Of a DNA stretch of 64,000 nucleotides, positions 10,314 through 18,544 are shown piece by piece. This DNA comes from Streptomyces chromofuscus (GTDB lineage: Bacteria > Actinomycetota > Actinomycetes > Streptomycetales > Streptomycetaceae), in assembly GCF_015160875.1 (NCBI RefSeq), contig NZ_CP063374.1, positions 3,720,001 through 3,784,000 of the forward strand. Reading direction: 5' to 3'. Under the pieces are notes generated by a model. That model saw only the letters and a list, made by a program, of their open reading frames with translations. It was not told where the DNA came from and did not search any database. Position 1 is the stretch's first letter. Every line of letters begins with the position of its first letter. A program made the position numbers and the translations under genes.

Positions 10314-11581
10314 GGAAGGACCTCCGGGGCGGGAAGCGATTCGTACGGGGGTGTTGCGCGGGACGAGTCGGCGGACTGCCCGGCCTCGGCCTCGTCGTCG
10401 AGGGCGGGGTGCTGGTGCGCCCGGTCGCGGGCCGGACCCGCCTCCGGCAGCCTCAGCGTGAAGGTGGAGCCCTGTCCCTCGGAGCTCCACACCGTGACCT
10501 CCCCGCCGTGCGAGGCGGCCACGTGCTTGACGATGGCGAGCCCGAGGCCCGTGCCTCCGGTGGCACGGGAGCGGGCGGGGTCGACGCGGTAGAAGCGCTC
10601 GAAGATGCGCTCCTTGTCCTTGTCGGAGATGCCGATGCCCTGGTCGGTCACGGCCACCTCGATGATGTCCCCGCCGGAACCGCTGACCCGGCGGGCGGCG
10701 ATGCCGACGCGGGTGCGGGCGGGCGAGTAGTTGACGGCGTTCTCCACCAGGTTGCCGAGGGCCGCGGCCAGCTGGCTGCGATTACCCCAGACGTGCAGGT
10801 CGGCGGTGCCGCCGGCGGCCATGGTGATCTGCTTGGCGCCCGCCTGGTGCCGGCAGCGGTCGATGGCCTCGGCGACCAGTTCGTCGACCCGGACCGGCTC
10901 GGCGTCCTCCAGCGGGTCGTCGTTCTGCACCCGGGACAGGTCGATGAGCTCCTGCACCAGATTGGTCAGCCGGGTCGCCTCGATCTGCATCCGCCCGGCG
11001 AAGCGCTGCACCGCCTCCGGGTCGTCCGAGGCGTCCATGACGGCCTCGGAGAGGAGGGAGAGCGCGCCGACAGGGGTCTTGAGCTCGTGGCTGACGTTGG
11101 CGACGAAGTCGCGTCGTACCGCCTCTATGCGGCGGGCCTCGGTGAGGTCCTCGACCAGCAGCAGCACCAGCCGGGAGCCGAGCGGCGCGACCCGGGCGGA
11201 GACCGCGAGGGCCTCGCCGCGGCCGCTGCCCCGGCGGGGCAGGTCCAGCTCGACCTGGCGTATCTCGCCGTCGCGCCGAGTGTCGCGGGCCATCTGGAGC
11301 ATGGGGTCGACCGCGAGCCTGCCGCCGCGCACCAGTCCCAGGGCGTAGGCGGCGGAGCTGGCCTTGACGACGGCGTCGGCCTCGTCGAGGACGACCGCCG
11401 AGGAGCGCAGCACGGACAGCACCGTGTCGACGCCCGGCGGCAGCACGGGGTCGGTGTGGAGGGAGGTCCGGGTGGGTCGCTTCAGGTCGCGTTCGCTCCA
11501 GCGGAACGCCAGCATGGCGATGACGCCGGTGAGCACACCGGCGATCGCTGCCGCTGCGGCGACCGCCGCGTTCACGTCCAT
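10310..11581 (-). CDS. phoR: Sensor histidine kinase PhoR
   Basis: A 423-residue membrane-bound kinase. One hydrophobic segment (about residues 5-25) is followed by a PAS-like region, the HisKA domain with H-box FVANVSHELKTP (His165), then HATPase_c with the N box (NLVENAVNYSP), DQGIGI and GTGLGLAIV. The acidic and Pro-rich C-tail is typical. It should phosphorylate PhoP under phosphate limitation. Its stop overlaps the phoP start; the operon diverges from phoU. Confidence 0.95.
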   Translation of the reverse strand: MDVNAAVAAAAAIAGVLTGVIAMLAFRWSERDLKRPTRTSLHTDPVLPPGVDTVLSVLRSSAVVLDEADAVVKASSAAYALGLVRGGRLAVDPMLQMARDTRRDGEIRQVELDLPRRGSGRGEALAVSARVAPLGSRLVLLLVEDLTEARRIEAVRRDFVANVSHELKTPVGALSLLSEAVMDASDDPEAVQRFAGRMQIEATRLTNLVQELIDLSRVQNDDPLEDAEPVRVDELVAEAIDRCRHQAGAKQITMAAGGTADLHVWGNRSQLAAALGNLVENAVNYSPARTRVGIAARRVSGSGGDIIEVAVTDQGIGISDKDKERIFERFYRVDPARSRATGGTGLGLAIVKHVAASHGGEVTVWSSEGQGSTFTLRLPEAGPARDRAHQHPALDDEAEAGQSADSSRATPPYESLPAPEVLP

Positions 11582-11654
11582 GCGTCCAGGTTAGGCATGC
11601 GCTCCCCCTTGCCCACAGCCGTCCGAGTGCGACCTCGAACACTCGTCGCCCAGA

Positions 11655-11687
11655 GTTCACCTTGGAGCCAGTGGCGATTCATTCGGG
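11655..11687. promoter_or_regulatory. PHO-box-like repeats in the phoR-phoU promoter region
   Basis: Two good 11-nt direct-repeat units, GTTCACCTTGG (11655-11665) and ATTCATTCGGG (11677-11687), are separated by one degenerate unit (11666-11676). This is the 11-nt period of Streptomyces PHO boxes (GTTCAYYYRSG-like). The position between divergent phoR and phoU fits autoregulation by PhoP. Confidence 0.7.
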
Positions 11688-11837
11688 GTGGCCGAAACGG
11701 ACGCGTAGGGCCCGGAACGTGGGAGCGTGGGGTTCGTGAAGCCCGGTTCGACGGGGTCCGGGCGGACGCGCGCGGCGCTCCGGGCTGCCCCGATGAACCA
11801 CCTGAATCCCCGAAGACATCGCACGAGAGGGAACCTG

Positions 11838-12521
11838 ATGCGGGACGCGTACCACGAGGAACTTGACTCGATCGGCGACGGCCTGGTCGAGATGGCCCGG
11901 CTGGTCGGGTCGGCGATCGGACGCGCCACGACGGCCATGCTCGACGCCGACCTGAAACTGGCCGAAAGTGTCATCGAGGGTGACAAGAAGGTCGACGACC
12001 TTCAGCACGACCTGGAGGCCCGGGCGATAGCCCTGCTGGCCCGTCAGCAGCCGGTGGCGACGGACCTGCGCATCGTGGTCACCTCGCTGCGGATGAGCGC
12101 CGACCTGGAGCGTTCCGGCGACCTCGCCCAGCACGTCGCCAAGCTGACCCGCCTGCGCTTCCCCGAGCGCGCGGTCCCGCACGACCTGCACGCGACGATC
12201 CTGGAGATGGGCCAGCTCGCGCAGCGCCTGATGGCGAAGGCGGCCGAGGTCATCGTGACCAAGGACGTCGACCTGGCGCTGCAGCTGGAGCAGGACGACG
12301 ACGAGATGGACCTGCTGCACCGCACCCTCTTCCAGCACCTGATGGACGACCGCTGGAAGCACGGCATCGAGACGGCCGTCGACGTGACGCTGCTCGGCCG
12401 CTACTACGAGCGGTTCGCGGACCACGCGGTGGCGGTGGCCAAGCGCGTGGTGTTCCTGGTGACCGGCGAGCACGCCGATGAGCTCCAGACGGACGTCGTA
12501 CCGGGGGTCGAGGGGGCCTGA
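11838..12521 (+). CDS. phoU: Phosphate signalling protein PhoU
   Basis: A 227-residue, all-helical PhoU with the expected two repeats of the PhoU domain (residues about 15-105 and 120-210); the acidic metal-cluster motifs lie near VIEGDKKVDDLQ and in the second repeat near ERFADHAV. PhoU represses the Pho two-component response when phosphate is plentiful. ATG 11838 is preceded by GAGAGGGAA at good spacing; a longer in-frame extension to 11727 would overlap the promoter and PHO box region and is not homologous. Divergent from phoR-phoP. Confidence 0.95.
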   Translation: MRDAYHEELDSIGDGLVEMARLVGSAIGRATTAMLDADLKLAESVIEGDKKVDDLQHDLEARAIALLARQQPVATDLRIVVTSLRMSADLERSGDLAQHVAKLTRLRFPERAVPHDLHATILEMGQLAQRLMAKAAEVIVTKDVDLALQLEQDDDEMDLLHRTLFQHLMDDRWKHGIETAVDVTLLGRYYERFADHAVAVAKRVVFLVTGEHADELQTDVVPGVEGA

Positions 12522-12655
12522 GCAGGGCTCCCGGGGTCTTGCGAGGGGGCCTGCGCGGTCCCTGGGGGGCGCGTTTTCCGCCTCCGTGCGCCGTTGATGC
12601 GCCCGGAGAACGGGGCATGGAATGGGCACAGGCACAGTGCCTTGAGGAGGGACCC

Positions 12656-12823
12656 ATGGCCGAATCCCCCAGCACGCCCGGTACGACCACGTCCGACCCC
12701 GCGCAGGAACGTCCCACCGAGCAGCCCGCCGACATCAGGAGCCTGACGCTGATCGGCGCGTGCGGCTGCGGTTCGGGGTGCACGTGCGGGTGCCAGCAGG
12801 GAAATCCCTGCCAGTGCGGCTGA
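12656..12823 (+). CDS. Small Cys-rich metallothionein-like protein
   Basis: A 55-residue peptide after a strong GAGGAGG site. The first 30 residues are Pro/Thr/Glu-rich and disordered; the last 20 hold seven cysteines in CGCGSGCTCGC and CQCG arrangements, spaced as in metal-binding thiolate clusters. Metal binding is inferred. It is 270 bp upstream of the DUF4242 nickel-binding-type protein, which makes a metal-handling pair plausible. A strong terminator follows directly, so it is probably a single-gene transcript. Confidence 0.8.
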   Translation: MAESPSTPGTTTSDPAQERPTEQPADIRSLTLIGACGCGSGCTCGCQQGNPCQCG

Positions 12824-12856
12824 GCCGTACGTCCGCCCCGCATCCGCCACGACGGT

Positions 12857-12890
12857 GAAGGGCCCCCGGCACGGTTGCCGGGGGCCCTTC
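12857..12890. terminator. Perfect 15-bp hairpin terminator
   Basis: Arms 12857-12871 and 12876-12890 pair perfectly around a 4-nt CGGT loop, just after the Cys-rich peptide gene. Confidence 0.85.
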
Positions 12891-13090
12891 GCGTTGCCGG
12901 GGTGGGTGTCGGGGTGCTTCGTGTCGCTGAGGTGGGTGCCGGTTGCTTCGGGTCGCCGGCGCGGTGCAGGGGCCCTTCCCGTTGCCAGGGAGGAGGGCGG
13001 GGGCTCCACGCGTCGCCGGGAGGGAGGTTCGGGGCGCAGCATGGAGGAGGGGGTGACCGGCCCGGCAGCACGGGAAGGAGGTGCGAGGCC

Positions 13091-13339
13091 ATGACCCAGT
13101 TCATGGACGTCCACCGGGGCATGCGGGGCATCACCGAGGAGCAGCTACGCGAGGCCCACCAGGCCGATCTCGCCATAGAGAAGGAAGAGCGCGTGCACTT
13201 CAAGCAGGCCTGGGCGGACCCGGAGTCCGGCATCGTCTACTGCCTGTCCGAGGCGCCTTCGGCGGAGGCCGTCCAGCGCATCCACGAGCGCGCGGGGCAC
13301 AAGGCGGACGAGGTCCATCCGGTGCCGCTGACCGTCTGA
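13091..13339 (+). CDS. DUF4242 nickel-binding-type protein
   Basis: An 82-residue ferredoxin-like-fold DUF4242 protein with the signature MDVHRGMRGITEEQLREAH near the N-terminus and a His-containing C-terminus. A close Streptomyces relative (SCO4226, from memory) was reported as a nickel-binding protein; Met/His/Glu residues that could bind metal are conserved. The start follows a strong AAGGAGG. It stands alone, with a terminator hairpin behind it. Confidence 0.85.
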   Translation: MTQFMDVHRGMRGITEEQLREAHQADLAIEKEERVHFKQAWADPESGIVYCLSEAPSAEAVQRIHERAGHKADEVHPVPLTV

Positions 13340-13355
13340 CACCGACCCGGAGGGA

Positions 13356-13394
13356 AAGCTCCCTGCCGGGGCGACGCCTGCGGGCAGGGGGCTT
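13356..13394 (+). terminator. Terminator with U-tract
   Basis: Arms AAGCTCCCTGCC (13356-13367) and GGCAGGGGGCTT (13383-13394) pair with one mismatch and are followed by TTTT, 16 bp after the DUF4242 stop. Confidence 0.75.
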
Positions 13395-13648
13395 TTCGAC
13401 GCCCGTGGCCCGACGAAGGTCCTGGCGAGGCGGACCCTCGCCACGATCCTCGACGGCGTGCCCCAGGAGCAGGCCGAGGCAGCGGTCGCGGACGTACGCG
13501 CGGCGTGCGCACGGACCGAGGCGAGAAGGCCGTCGGCGACACACGAAGAAGCCGCTTCCTGACGGACGAGCCGCGCAGGCAAGGAGCGTTCCCTTCTCCA
13601 GCTCACCGGGCAGCCCGGCAGGCGGCGTCCCCCGGCCGCTGCGGCTCT

Positions 13649-14102
13649 CCGGTGCGCCCGCATCGCGGTGCGCAGAGCTTCGAGTTCGGTTCGGGGAAAC
13701 GGCCGGCCCCACTGGGACTCGGAGGACTCCTCGCCCTGCTCGTGAGCGATCCGGTCGAAGGCCCGGACGGCGGACCGCGCGAGTGCGGTGACGGTGTGGC
13801 GGCCGGACCAGAGAACCGCCCCTGAGCCGTCCGGTGCCTGGGCGTCGTCGGCCAGGCCCCAGGCGGGCATGGACCGCAGATCCGTCCCGGTGGAACAACC
13901 ACCGGCACACCCGTGGTTCTCCCTCGAACTCCGCGCGCGTGTCCTGGCCCCCGAGAATCAGCCGGGCAACGGCCTGGAGGAACTGCTCGGGCGCGTTCGT
14001 GAGGTAGGAGGCGACGGCCTCCGCCTCGCCGTGCTCATCGGCCACCCTGACGAAGGCCCAACCGTGATGGTGCGGCGTCCATGTGATCGTCGGAGAGGAC
14101 AT
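13649..14102 (-). pseudogene. Frameshifted paralogue of the gene at 55090-55584
   Basis: The start MSSPTITWTP reads in one frame for about 75 residues (SYLTNAPEQFLQAVARLILGG..., then CRWLFHRDG), after which homology continues in another frame (TDLRSMPAWGLADDAQ... to TELEALRTAMRAHR). The same two halves are fused in one intact frame at 55090-55584 (SYITSAPEELLTAVARLLAG, YRWIFYREG, TELEALRRLW). The break is near 13888. The second frame runs on without a stop far past the homologous end, so the C-terminus is also damaged. The family function is unknown. Confidence 0.7.
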
Positions 14103-14167
14103 TTCCCCTCCCCCGGGGCGATTCCACGACTCATGGCGCGGTGGTCACCGGAATCGGGATCATGACG

Positions 14168-14482
14168 TCAGTCAGACGTCTTGCAGACGACCGCTGTGGC
14201 GACGAAATCGGGCTCCGCGTCGGCGGAGGCGATCGCGTCGGGCTCCGCGTCGGCGGAGGCGATCGCGTCGGGCTCCGCGTCGGCGGAGGCGATCGCGTCG
14301 GGCTCCGCGTCGGCCAACGGTGTCGGCGCCGAGCACTCCGGCGAAGAACTCGATGACGACGGCTTCGGCAGGGGACCCGACGTCGGCTCGATCCCCTCGT
14401 TGATCGACTCCGTGAACGACCAGCTGACGACGACCAGCACGAGCCAACCCCCGATCAGCCACCCTTTCGTACGCCCCCTCAT
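14168..14482 (-). CDS. Small membrane protein with 10-residue repeats
   Basis: A 104-residue protein from ATG 14482: a basic start, one transmembrane helix (GWLIGGWLVLVVVSWSF, about residues 7-23), a Ser/Pro-rich linker, then almost four copies of ADAEPDAIAS encoded by a perfect 30-bp tandem repeat. The charge pattern puts the repeats outside the cell. No family recognised. The opposite strand is also open through the repeat, but lacks the membrane helix and a start signal. Confidence 0.5.
   Translation of the reverse strand: MRGRTKGWLIGGWLVLVVVSWSFTESINEGIEPTSGPLPKPSSSSSSPECSAPTPLADAEPDAIASADAEPDAIASADAEPDAIASADAEPDFVATAVVCKTSD
14211..14314. repeat. 30-bp tandem repeat, 3.5 copies
   Basis: Units at 14211-14240, 14241-14270 and 14271-14300 are identical; a partial unit runs to 14314. 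It encodes the Asp/Glu/Ala repeat of the small membrane protein, so copy number changes would keep the frame. Confidence 0.9.
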
Positions 14483-14637
14483 CACGCCCCGCCCCGCCCG
14501 AAGTGCCACGGCATGCGGCCAGTCCGCCGGCCGAAGGACCCCCTTTGACGGGCCGGGCCGCTGCATCAACGACTGGACTGATCGTCAGGACGCCGGCCTG
14601 TGTCGGCCGCTGAATACGGTGTCAGGGGCCGGTTGAG

Positions 14638-15321
14638 GTGAGAGGACACGAAGACGTGGACGTGTATGAGGCCGTGGACAGTCGCCGGGCTGTGCGGGCG
14701 TTCAGTGATGAGCCCGTACTCAAGGAGAAACTCGAACGAGTGCTGACCGCAGCGACGCGGGCTCCGTCGAGTGGGAACCTCCAGCCGTGGCGTGTGTACG
14801 TCGTGACCGGCGAGCCCTTGGCCGAACTGAAAAGACGCGCGACGGCCAGGGCACTGGCGGGAGACCTGGGTGATGAACGGGAGTATCCGATGTACCCGGC
14901 GGAACTGGCCTCGCCGTATCTGGACCGCTTCTCCGCCGCGGCCACCCAGCGGTACGAAGCGCTGGGAATCGAGCGCGACGACCCTGATAGGCCCAAGAAG
15001 ATCGCCGTCTTGAACTCGGAGGCATTCGGGGCGCCGGTCGTCCTCTTCTGCTACCTCGACCGGACGATGGGGCCCGGGCAATGGGGGGACGCGGGGATGT
15101 ATTTGCAGACGGTGATGCTGTTGTTGAGGGCGGAAGGGCTGCACAGTTGCCCCCAGGTGATGTGGACCATGTACCGCAAGACTGTCAGCCAGACAGTCGG
15201 AGCCGCTGACGGGCTCGTGCTCTTCTGCGGCGTCTCGGTGGGATACGAGAAGGAAGGCGTGCCACGGCTGCGTACCGGGCGGGCGGACATGACGGAGACG
15301 GTGAGCTTCATCGGAGTGTGA
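14638..15321 (+). CDS. Nitroreductase-family protein
   Basis: A 227-residue FMN-dependent nitroreductase-like protein. The N-terminal FMN-phosphate motif SRRAVRAFSDEPV, the RAPSSGNLQPW segment and the C-terminal GVSVGYEKEG region are conserved. Members reduce nitroaromatics, quinones or flavins with NAD(P)H. Starts at GTG 14638 or 14656 are both possible. It is the last core gene before the gpmA-anchored island. Confidence 0.88.
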   Translation: MRGHEDVDVYEAVDSRRAVRAFSDEPVLKEKLERVLTAATRAPSSGNLQPWRVYVVTGEPLAELKRRATARALAGDLGDEREYPMYPAELASPYLDRFSAAATQRYEALGIERDDPDRPKKIAVLNSEAFGAPVVLFCYLDRTMGPGQWGDAGMYLQTVMLLLRAEGLHSCPQVMWTMYRKTVSQTVGAADGLVLFCGVSVGYEKEGVPRLRTGRADMTETVSFIGV

Positions 15322-15373
15322 CCGCTGAGCGGTCAAGATCCGCTGGACACTGCCCGAGCCACCACTCACCCCG

Positions 15374-15477
15374 GCTCCCATCCCGGCGTCGAGGTGGCGC
15401 GCCGCTGTACGAACGACCTTGACGCCCTGGGCCACGTCTGCCCGGCTCGCTGGGGCGGCGGTGTGCGGGATGGAAGC
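15374..15477. repeat. Dispersed inverted-repeat element, copy 1
   Basis: Outer arms GCTCCCATCCCG (15374-15385) and CGGGATGGAAGC (15466-15477) enclose inner arms 15385-15395 and 15416-15426. The inner loop GCGCGCCGCTGTACGAACG is almost identical to that of the copy at 23918-24067. It looks like a structured intergenic element of unknown role. Confidence 0.7.
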
Positions 15478-15566
15478 TCCCCACGTAACCACTACGCACC
15501 CGCAGCCGGGAACGGCGCCCCCTCCTGACGGGAAATCCGCAGGCAGGGGGCTTCCGCGTGGGCGCT

Positions 15567-15590
15567 TACTTCTTCTTGCCCTGGGTCTTG
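15567..15590. other. Putative attachment site, left end of the gpmA island
   Basis: The 24 bp match the 3' end of gpmA (35443-35466) with one mismatch; 18 bp, TACTTCTTCTTGCCCTGG, are identical and in the same orientation. On the minus strand it reads as an orphan C-terminus KTQGKKK plus stop, matching the VKNQGKKK end of GpmA. This is the pattern left by a site-specific insertion at the end of a housekeeping gene. Confidence 0.65.
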
Positions 15591-15756
15591 CTACCGATCT
15601 CGGCGACCAGCGTTTTCGCTGGTCAAGGCGCTGGTCGCTCCGGTGTGAGCGGTCGCTATTGGTCGCTGTCGGGCACTACCGAGTACCCTCGGACGGCCCA
15701 GAGACGGCCCAGAACCCCTGCCTCATCGGGCGTCCCGCTGTGGCAAGTTGGGCCAC

Positions 15757-16161
15757 ATGCGAACAGGAATGAAGGTCCCCCGGGGCCTGACAGGTACCAG
15801 GGTGGACCGTACGGTCTTCGATCATCAGGTCCGCCTGGTGCTGAGTTCCAAGGGTGACAGTGGGCATGGCGTCGAAGCCGAGTTGATCCTGGAAACCCGG
15901 TTTCTGTTCCGCGACTCGTCGGGCCAGTGGCATGACCTGGAGCCCGGTACGGGCGTCGCCCTTGCGCCGGTACTCGGCCTCTTCGGCCAATCGGTCGCGG
16001 CCGTAGACGTCCAGGGCCTCGGTACGTTGACCATCGACTTCCATGACGGCGCCGGCCTGCGTATCGATCCGGACCCGCAGTTCGAGTCATGGCACCTCGT
16101 CGGAACCGGCATCCATGCCGTCAGCGTTGGCCCTGGTGGTGAAGAGGCTTGGGAAGCCTGA
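15757..16161 (+). CDS. DUF6188-like hypothetical protein
   Basis: A 134-residue soluble protein, start ATG 15757. Features are a beta-rich pattern with the C-terminal WHLVGTGIHAVSVGPGGEEAW motif that I associate with DUF6188. Such proteins are scattered in actinobacteria, often among immunity-like genes; function is unknown. It is the first gene inside the island. Confidence 0.6.
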   Translation: MRTGMKVPRGLTGTRVDRTVFDHQVRLVLSSKGDSGHGVEAELILETRFLFRDSSGQWHDLEPGTGVALAPVLGLFGQSVAAVDVQGLGTLTIDFHDGAGLRIDPDPQFESWHLVGTGIHAVSVGPGGEEAWEA

Positions 16162-16179
16162 AGGCAGGCGACTTGCGCC

Positions 16180-16195
16180 CTCAGCTTGGGAAGCT
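16180..16195. repeat. 16-bp direct repeat, copy 1
   Basis: CTCAGCTTGGGAAGCT, identical to 18528-18543. The sequence is a small hairpin (AGCTT-GGG-AAGCT). Both copies are followed by TTCCCGCTGTT-like sequence, so they may mark the ends of a 2.3-kb insertion. Confidence 0.6.
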
Positions 16196-16350
16196 GCGAT
16201 CATTTGCGGCCCGTTTGCGCGCTGACCTGGGCGAACAGCCTGGGCGCCGCCCCGTCGGTCTCGGCGGCTTTCACCGTGGTTCCCCGCTGTTCCCCGCTCC
16301 ATCTGGTGCGCTTGTGGTGCGGCCGTGATCACCCGCGTTGGAACCCGATG

Positions 16351-16764
16351 TCACCTGAACACGCAGACGACGCGCCCATAGTCTTCGATCTGCTGCTGTT
16401 GTTCGTCTGGGCGAGGTGCGTGCTCGTCGTCTCCGCATCTGAGGACTGTTCCGTCGTCTCCTTCAAATACGGAGACAACGCCTCCGTGATGACTGCAGGC
16501 TCCCTGGCGGCCGATGGAGTTTGATGGCCATCCGTCTGCGCACTCGTAGCCCTGATACGTCCAGTGAACTGGCGTGTACGTGGCGGATGGTGTTCCGGAA
16601 CTGACGGGCGGACCCTTGTCATCGTCGTTCCACCCACTGAGTTGGGCTGTGACCGGGAGGACAACGAAGACTCCTACGCCGATAAGGCCTGCTAGGGAGT
16701 AGGCCAGCACCCGAGCTACCCGCCACGCGCGGCTATCGACGAGCCTTTGCAGGAGACTACGCAC
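16351..16764 (-). CDS. Membrane protein with DUF3761-like Cys/His domain
   Basis: A 137-residue protein: transmembrane helix at about residues 20-42 (VLAYSLAGLIGVGVFVVLPV), then an extracytoplasmic domain with CADGWPSNSIGRQGACSHHGG, the hallmark of DUF3761-type domains. Function unknown. Codon use is less GC-biased than neighbouring core genes, suggesting acquisition. Confidence 0.6.
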   Translation of the reverse strand: MRSLLQRLVDSRAWRVARVLAYSLAGLIGVGVFVVLPVTAQLSGWNDDDKGPPVSSGTPSATYTPVHWTYQGYECADGWPSNSIGRQGACSHHGGVVSVFEGDDGTVLRCGDDEHAPRPDEQQQQIEDYGRVVCVFR

Positions 16765-17080
16765 GGAAGACTTCTAGCGCAGCGAGAGGCTGTGGTGAGC
16801 CTATTCGCCGGCATTGGCAGCAACCCGTCAGAGTCTCAGGCGGTGTGCTGCAAGTCCAGGTGCCCGGGATGGGCACACCCACCAACACGCTTTCCAACTG
16901 TGGTGGTGGTCCTGAGCGACTAGGACGGAGCCGTTCACCCTCATTCATGGGCGACCGACCGTGGGAGCGGGCCACCGGCTCCGTCCCGTCTGAACGGCCG
17001 TGTACGGCGCCGAATGAGACGGAAACTGAGACGGACGGCGGGGCCGGGCTCGCTAGCATCCGCGGTGTCGAGGAGGGGGC

Positions 17081-17410
17081 ATGGGACTGGTCCGCAAGGG
17101 ATCACGACGGATCGTGGTCGACGGCATGGTCTACCGCTGGCGGCTGCGAGGTAGGCCGACGTCCTTCCAGGGCCTGGCATGGTCGCCGTGCACGTTCGCG
17201 GTCGAGCATGCGGACACCCCAGGTGCGACGCTGGTGGTCACCACCGACCAGCCACATCCGAGCAACTGGATCGGTATCGAAGCTGAACCTGTGCTGCCCT
17301 CCGGTGTTGCCGCAGCGGTTCGGCGTGCCCTGCACGAGGGTTGGACTCCGACGGTTCCGGGCCCCGCGTTCCACCTCGACCTGTCCGGCGGCTTCACGCC
17401 TTCACACTGA
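17081..17410 (+). CDS. Hypothetical protein
   Basis: A 109-residue soluble protein starting at ATG 17081 behind GAGG. It has a beta-rich start (RRIVVDGMVYRWRLRG), then a conserved-looking region with TTDQPHPSNWIG and a C-terminal GWTPTVPGPAFHLDL. I recall similar stand-alone proteins in many Streptomyces but no assigned function. No operon partner. Confidence 0.55.
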   Translation: MGLVRKGSRRIVVDGMVYRWRLRGRPTSFQGLAWSPCTFAVEHADTPGATLVVTTDQPHPSNWIGIEAEPVLPSGVAAAVRRALHEGWTPTVPGPAFHLDLSGGFTPSH

Positions 17411-17442
17411 ACAGAACCGGAGAATCGTTGGGGCCTGTACCT

Positions 17443-17520
17443 GAGCCGACGACAGTCCGCCACGATGGCGGGTTCGCCGACCGATCAGGCGCGCGTGTGC
17501 CTCGTGGCACCCCCACCGGC
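17443..17520. repeat. Dispersed repeat, copy 1
   Basis: GAGCCGACGACAGTCCGCC and the following 60 bp match 18723-18800 with about 85 percent identity. Read on the plus strand in the second copy it gives LSLSRRQSAAMVG, which resembles a fragment of a helix-turn-helix protein; it may be a shared gene remnant. Confidence 0.5.
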
Positions 17521-17547
17521 CTCCGCCACGCCTCCGTCGGCGGTTGG

Positions 17548-18006
17548 TCAACCACCGTAGCGGCTACGCAAATCCTCGGTGATCCTCGACATCAGTCCTA
17601 TCGCGCCTTGCGGTTGTATCTCCGCCAGCGGACGTTCCGTCTGGGGGTCATAGGCAGTCAGCCCCATTTCCTTCTCGACGATGGCTGAAAGGGCGAAGAC
17701 CTTGCCGAGCACGACCGCAGCATCTTCCCCTGCATGCCAGTAGGGCACGGTGATGCTTACCTCGTCACCGAAGACGGACAGGTCGATGCCGGTACCCGAG
17801 TGGCTGAGGTCTCGCGACTCCTGTTCGTACTCCGTGATGTCCACATCGCCCAGCAGAAGCCGGGCCTGCGGGACTATGCGTTCCCAAGCTTCAAGGAGGC
17901 GGGCAGGGATCGGCTCGCTGTGCTCGGCCGCGTCTTCCATCGCCTCCAGGACCTCATCCCAGGACTGCCCGTCGCGTCGGCTCAAGAAGTAGATGTCGTA
18001 GCTCAT
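17548..18006 (-). CDS. Hypothetical protein
   Basis: A 152-residue acidic protein, start MSYDIYFLSRRDGQSW. The N-terminus (YDIYFLS) is typical of small actinobacterial proteins in toxin-immunity or stress neighbourhoods; no catalytic motif is visible. The C-terminal half is helical (DAAVVLGKVFALSAIVEKEMG). It is followed on the same strand, 65 bp upstream, by an unrelated small gene. Confidence 0.55.
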   Translation of the reverse strand: MSYDIYFLSRRDGQSWDEVLEAMEDAAEHSEPIPARLLEAWERIVPQARLLLGDVDITEYEQESRDLSHSGTGIDLSVFGDEVSITVPYWHAGEDAAVVLGKVFALSAIVEKEMGLTAYDPQTERPLAEIQPQGAIGLMSRITEDLRSRYGG

Positions 18007-18071
18007 CGCGCGATCGTAGACACTCCTCTTGCGGGCGACAGTCGACCTGATCTCTCACGACGAGGGGTTGC

Positions 18072-18473
18072 TCACCAGTCCCGCCACCGGTCCGTGAACT
18101 CGTGCCGGCCGAGCCCGTGCCTGGCGGTCAGGGCCGCGACGTCGACTCCCTGCTCGGTGAGCGCCTCATCGATGTAGGCGCACAACTGCTCGCGCTCATC
18201 GGTTTCGAAGGCGCACTCGTCGTGAGCCTCGTTCACGGCGTTCAGGGCCAGGACGACGCGCTCCACTGCGGCGAAGATCCGTGCGTCGTCTCCTTCGGTG
18301 AGCGTGGGCAACTCGGCCTCGAACACGTCGAGGACGGCATCAGTCTCCAGCAAGAGCTCTTGGGGGAACAACTCGACCATGCACGCGCAGTTGGGATCCA
18401 GGGTGCCGGCGGCAAGCTCCGCGGCCTCCTTGGCTATGCCCCTGCGCCAGTTCGTCGTCGGTCTCTCTGCCAT
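18072..18473 (-). CDS. Hypothetical acidic helical protein
   Basis: A 133-residue protein from ATG 18473 (MAERPTTNWRRG). It is mostly helical, with an acidic middle (DAVLDVFEAELPTLTEGDD) and a C-terminal RHEFTDRWRDW. It resembles immunity-type proteins in composition; family not identified. Possibly co-transcribed with the gene at 17548-18006. Confidence 0.5.
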   Translation of the reverse strand: MAERPTTNWRRGIAKEAAELAAGTLDPNCACMVELFPQELLLETDAVLDVFEAELPTLTEGDDARIFAAVERVVLALNAVNEAHDECAFETDEREQLCAYIDEALTEQGVDVAALTARHGLGRHEFTDRWRDW

Positions 18474-18527
18474 GGAGCGGACCGTACAGCGCAGGTCTGA
18501 CAGCAAGACCCGTCTTCACGAGGGAAC

Positions 18528-18543
18528 CTCAGCTTGGGAAGCT
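18528..18543. repeat. 16-bp direct repeat, copy 2
   Basis: CTCAGCTTGGGAAGCT, identical to 16180-16195, 2,348 bp away, same orientation. Confidence 0.6.
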
Positions 18544-18544
18544 T

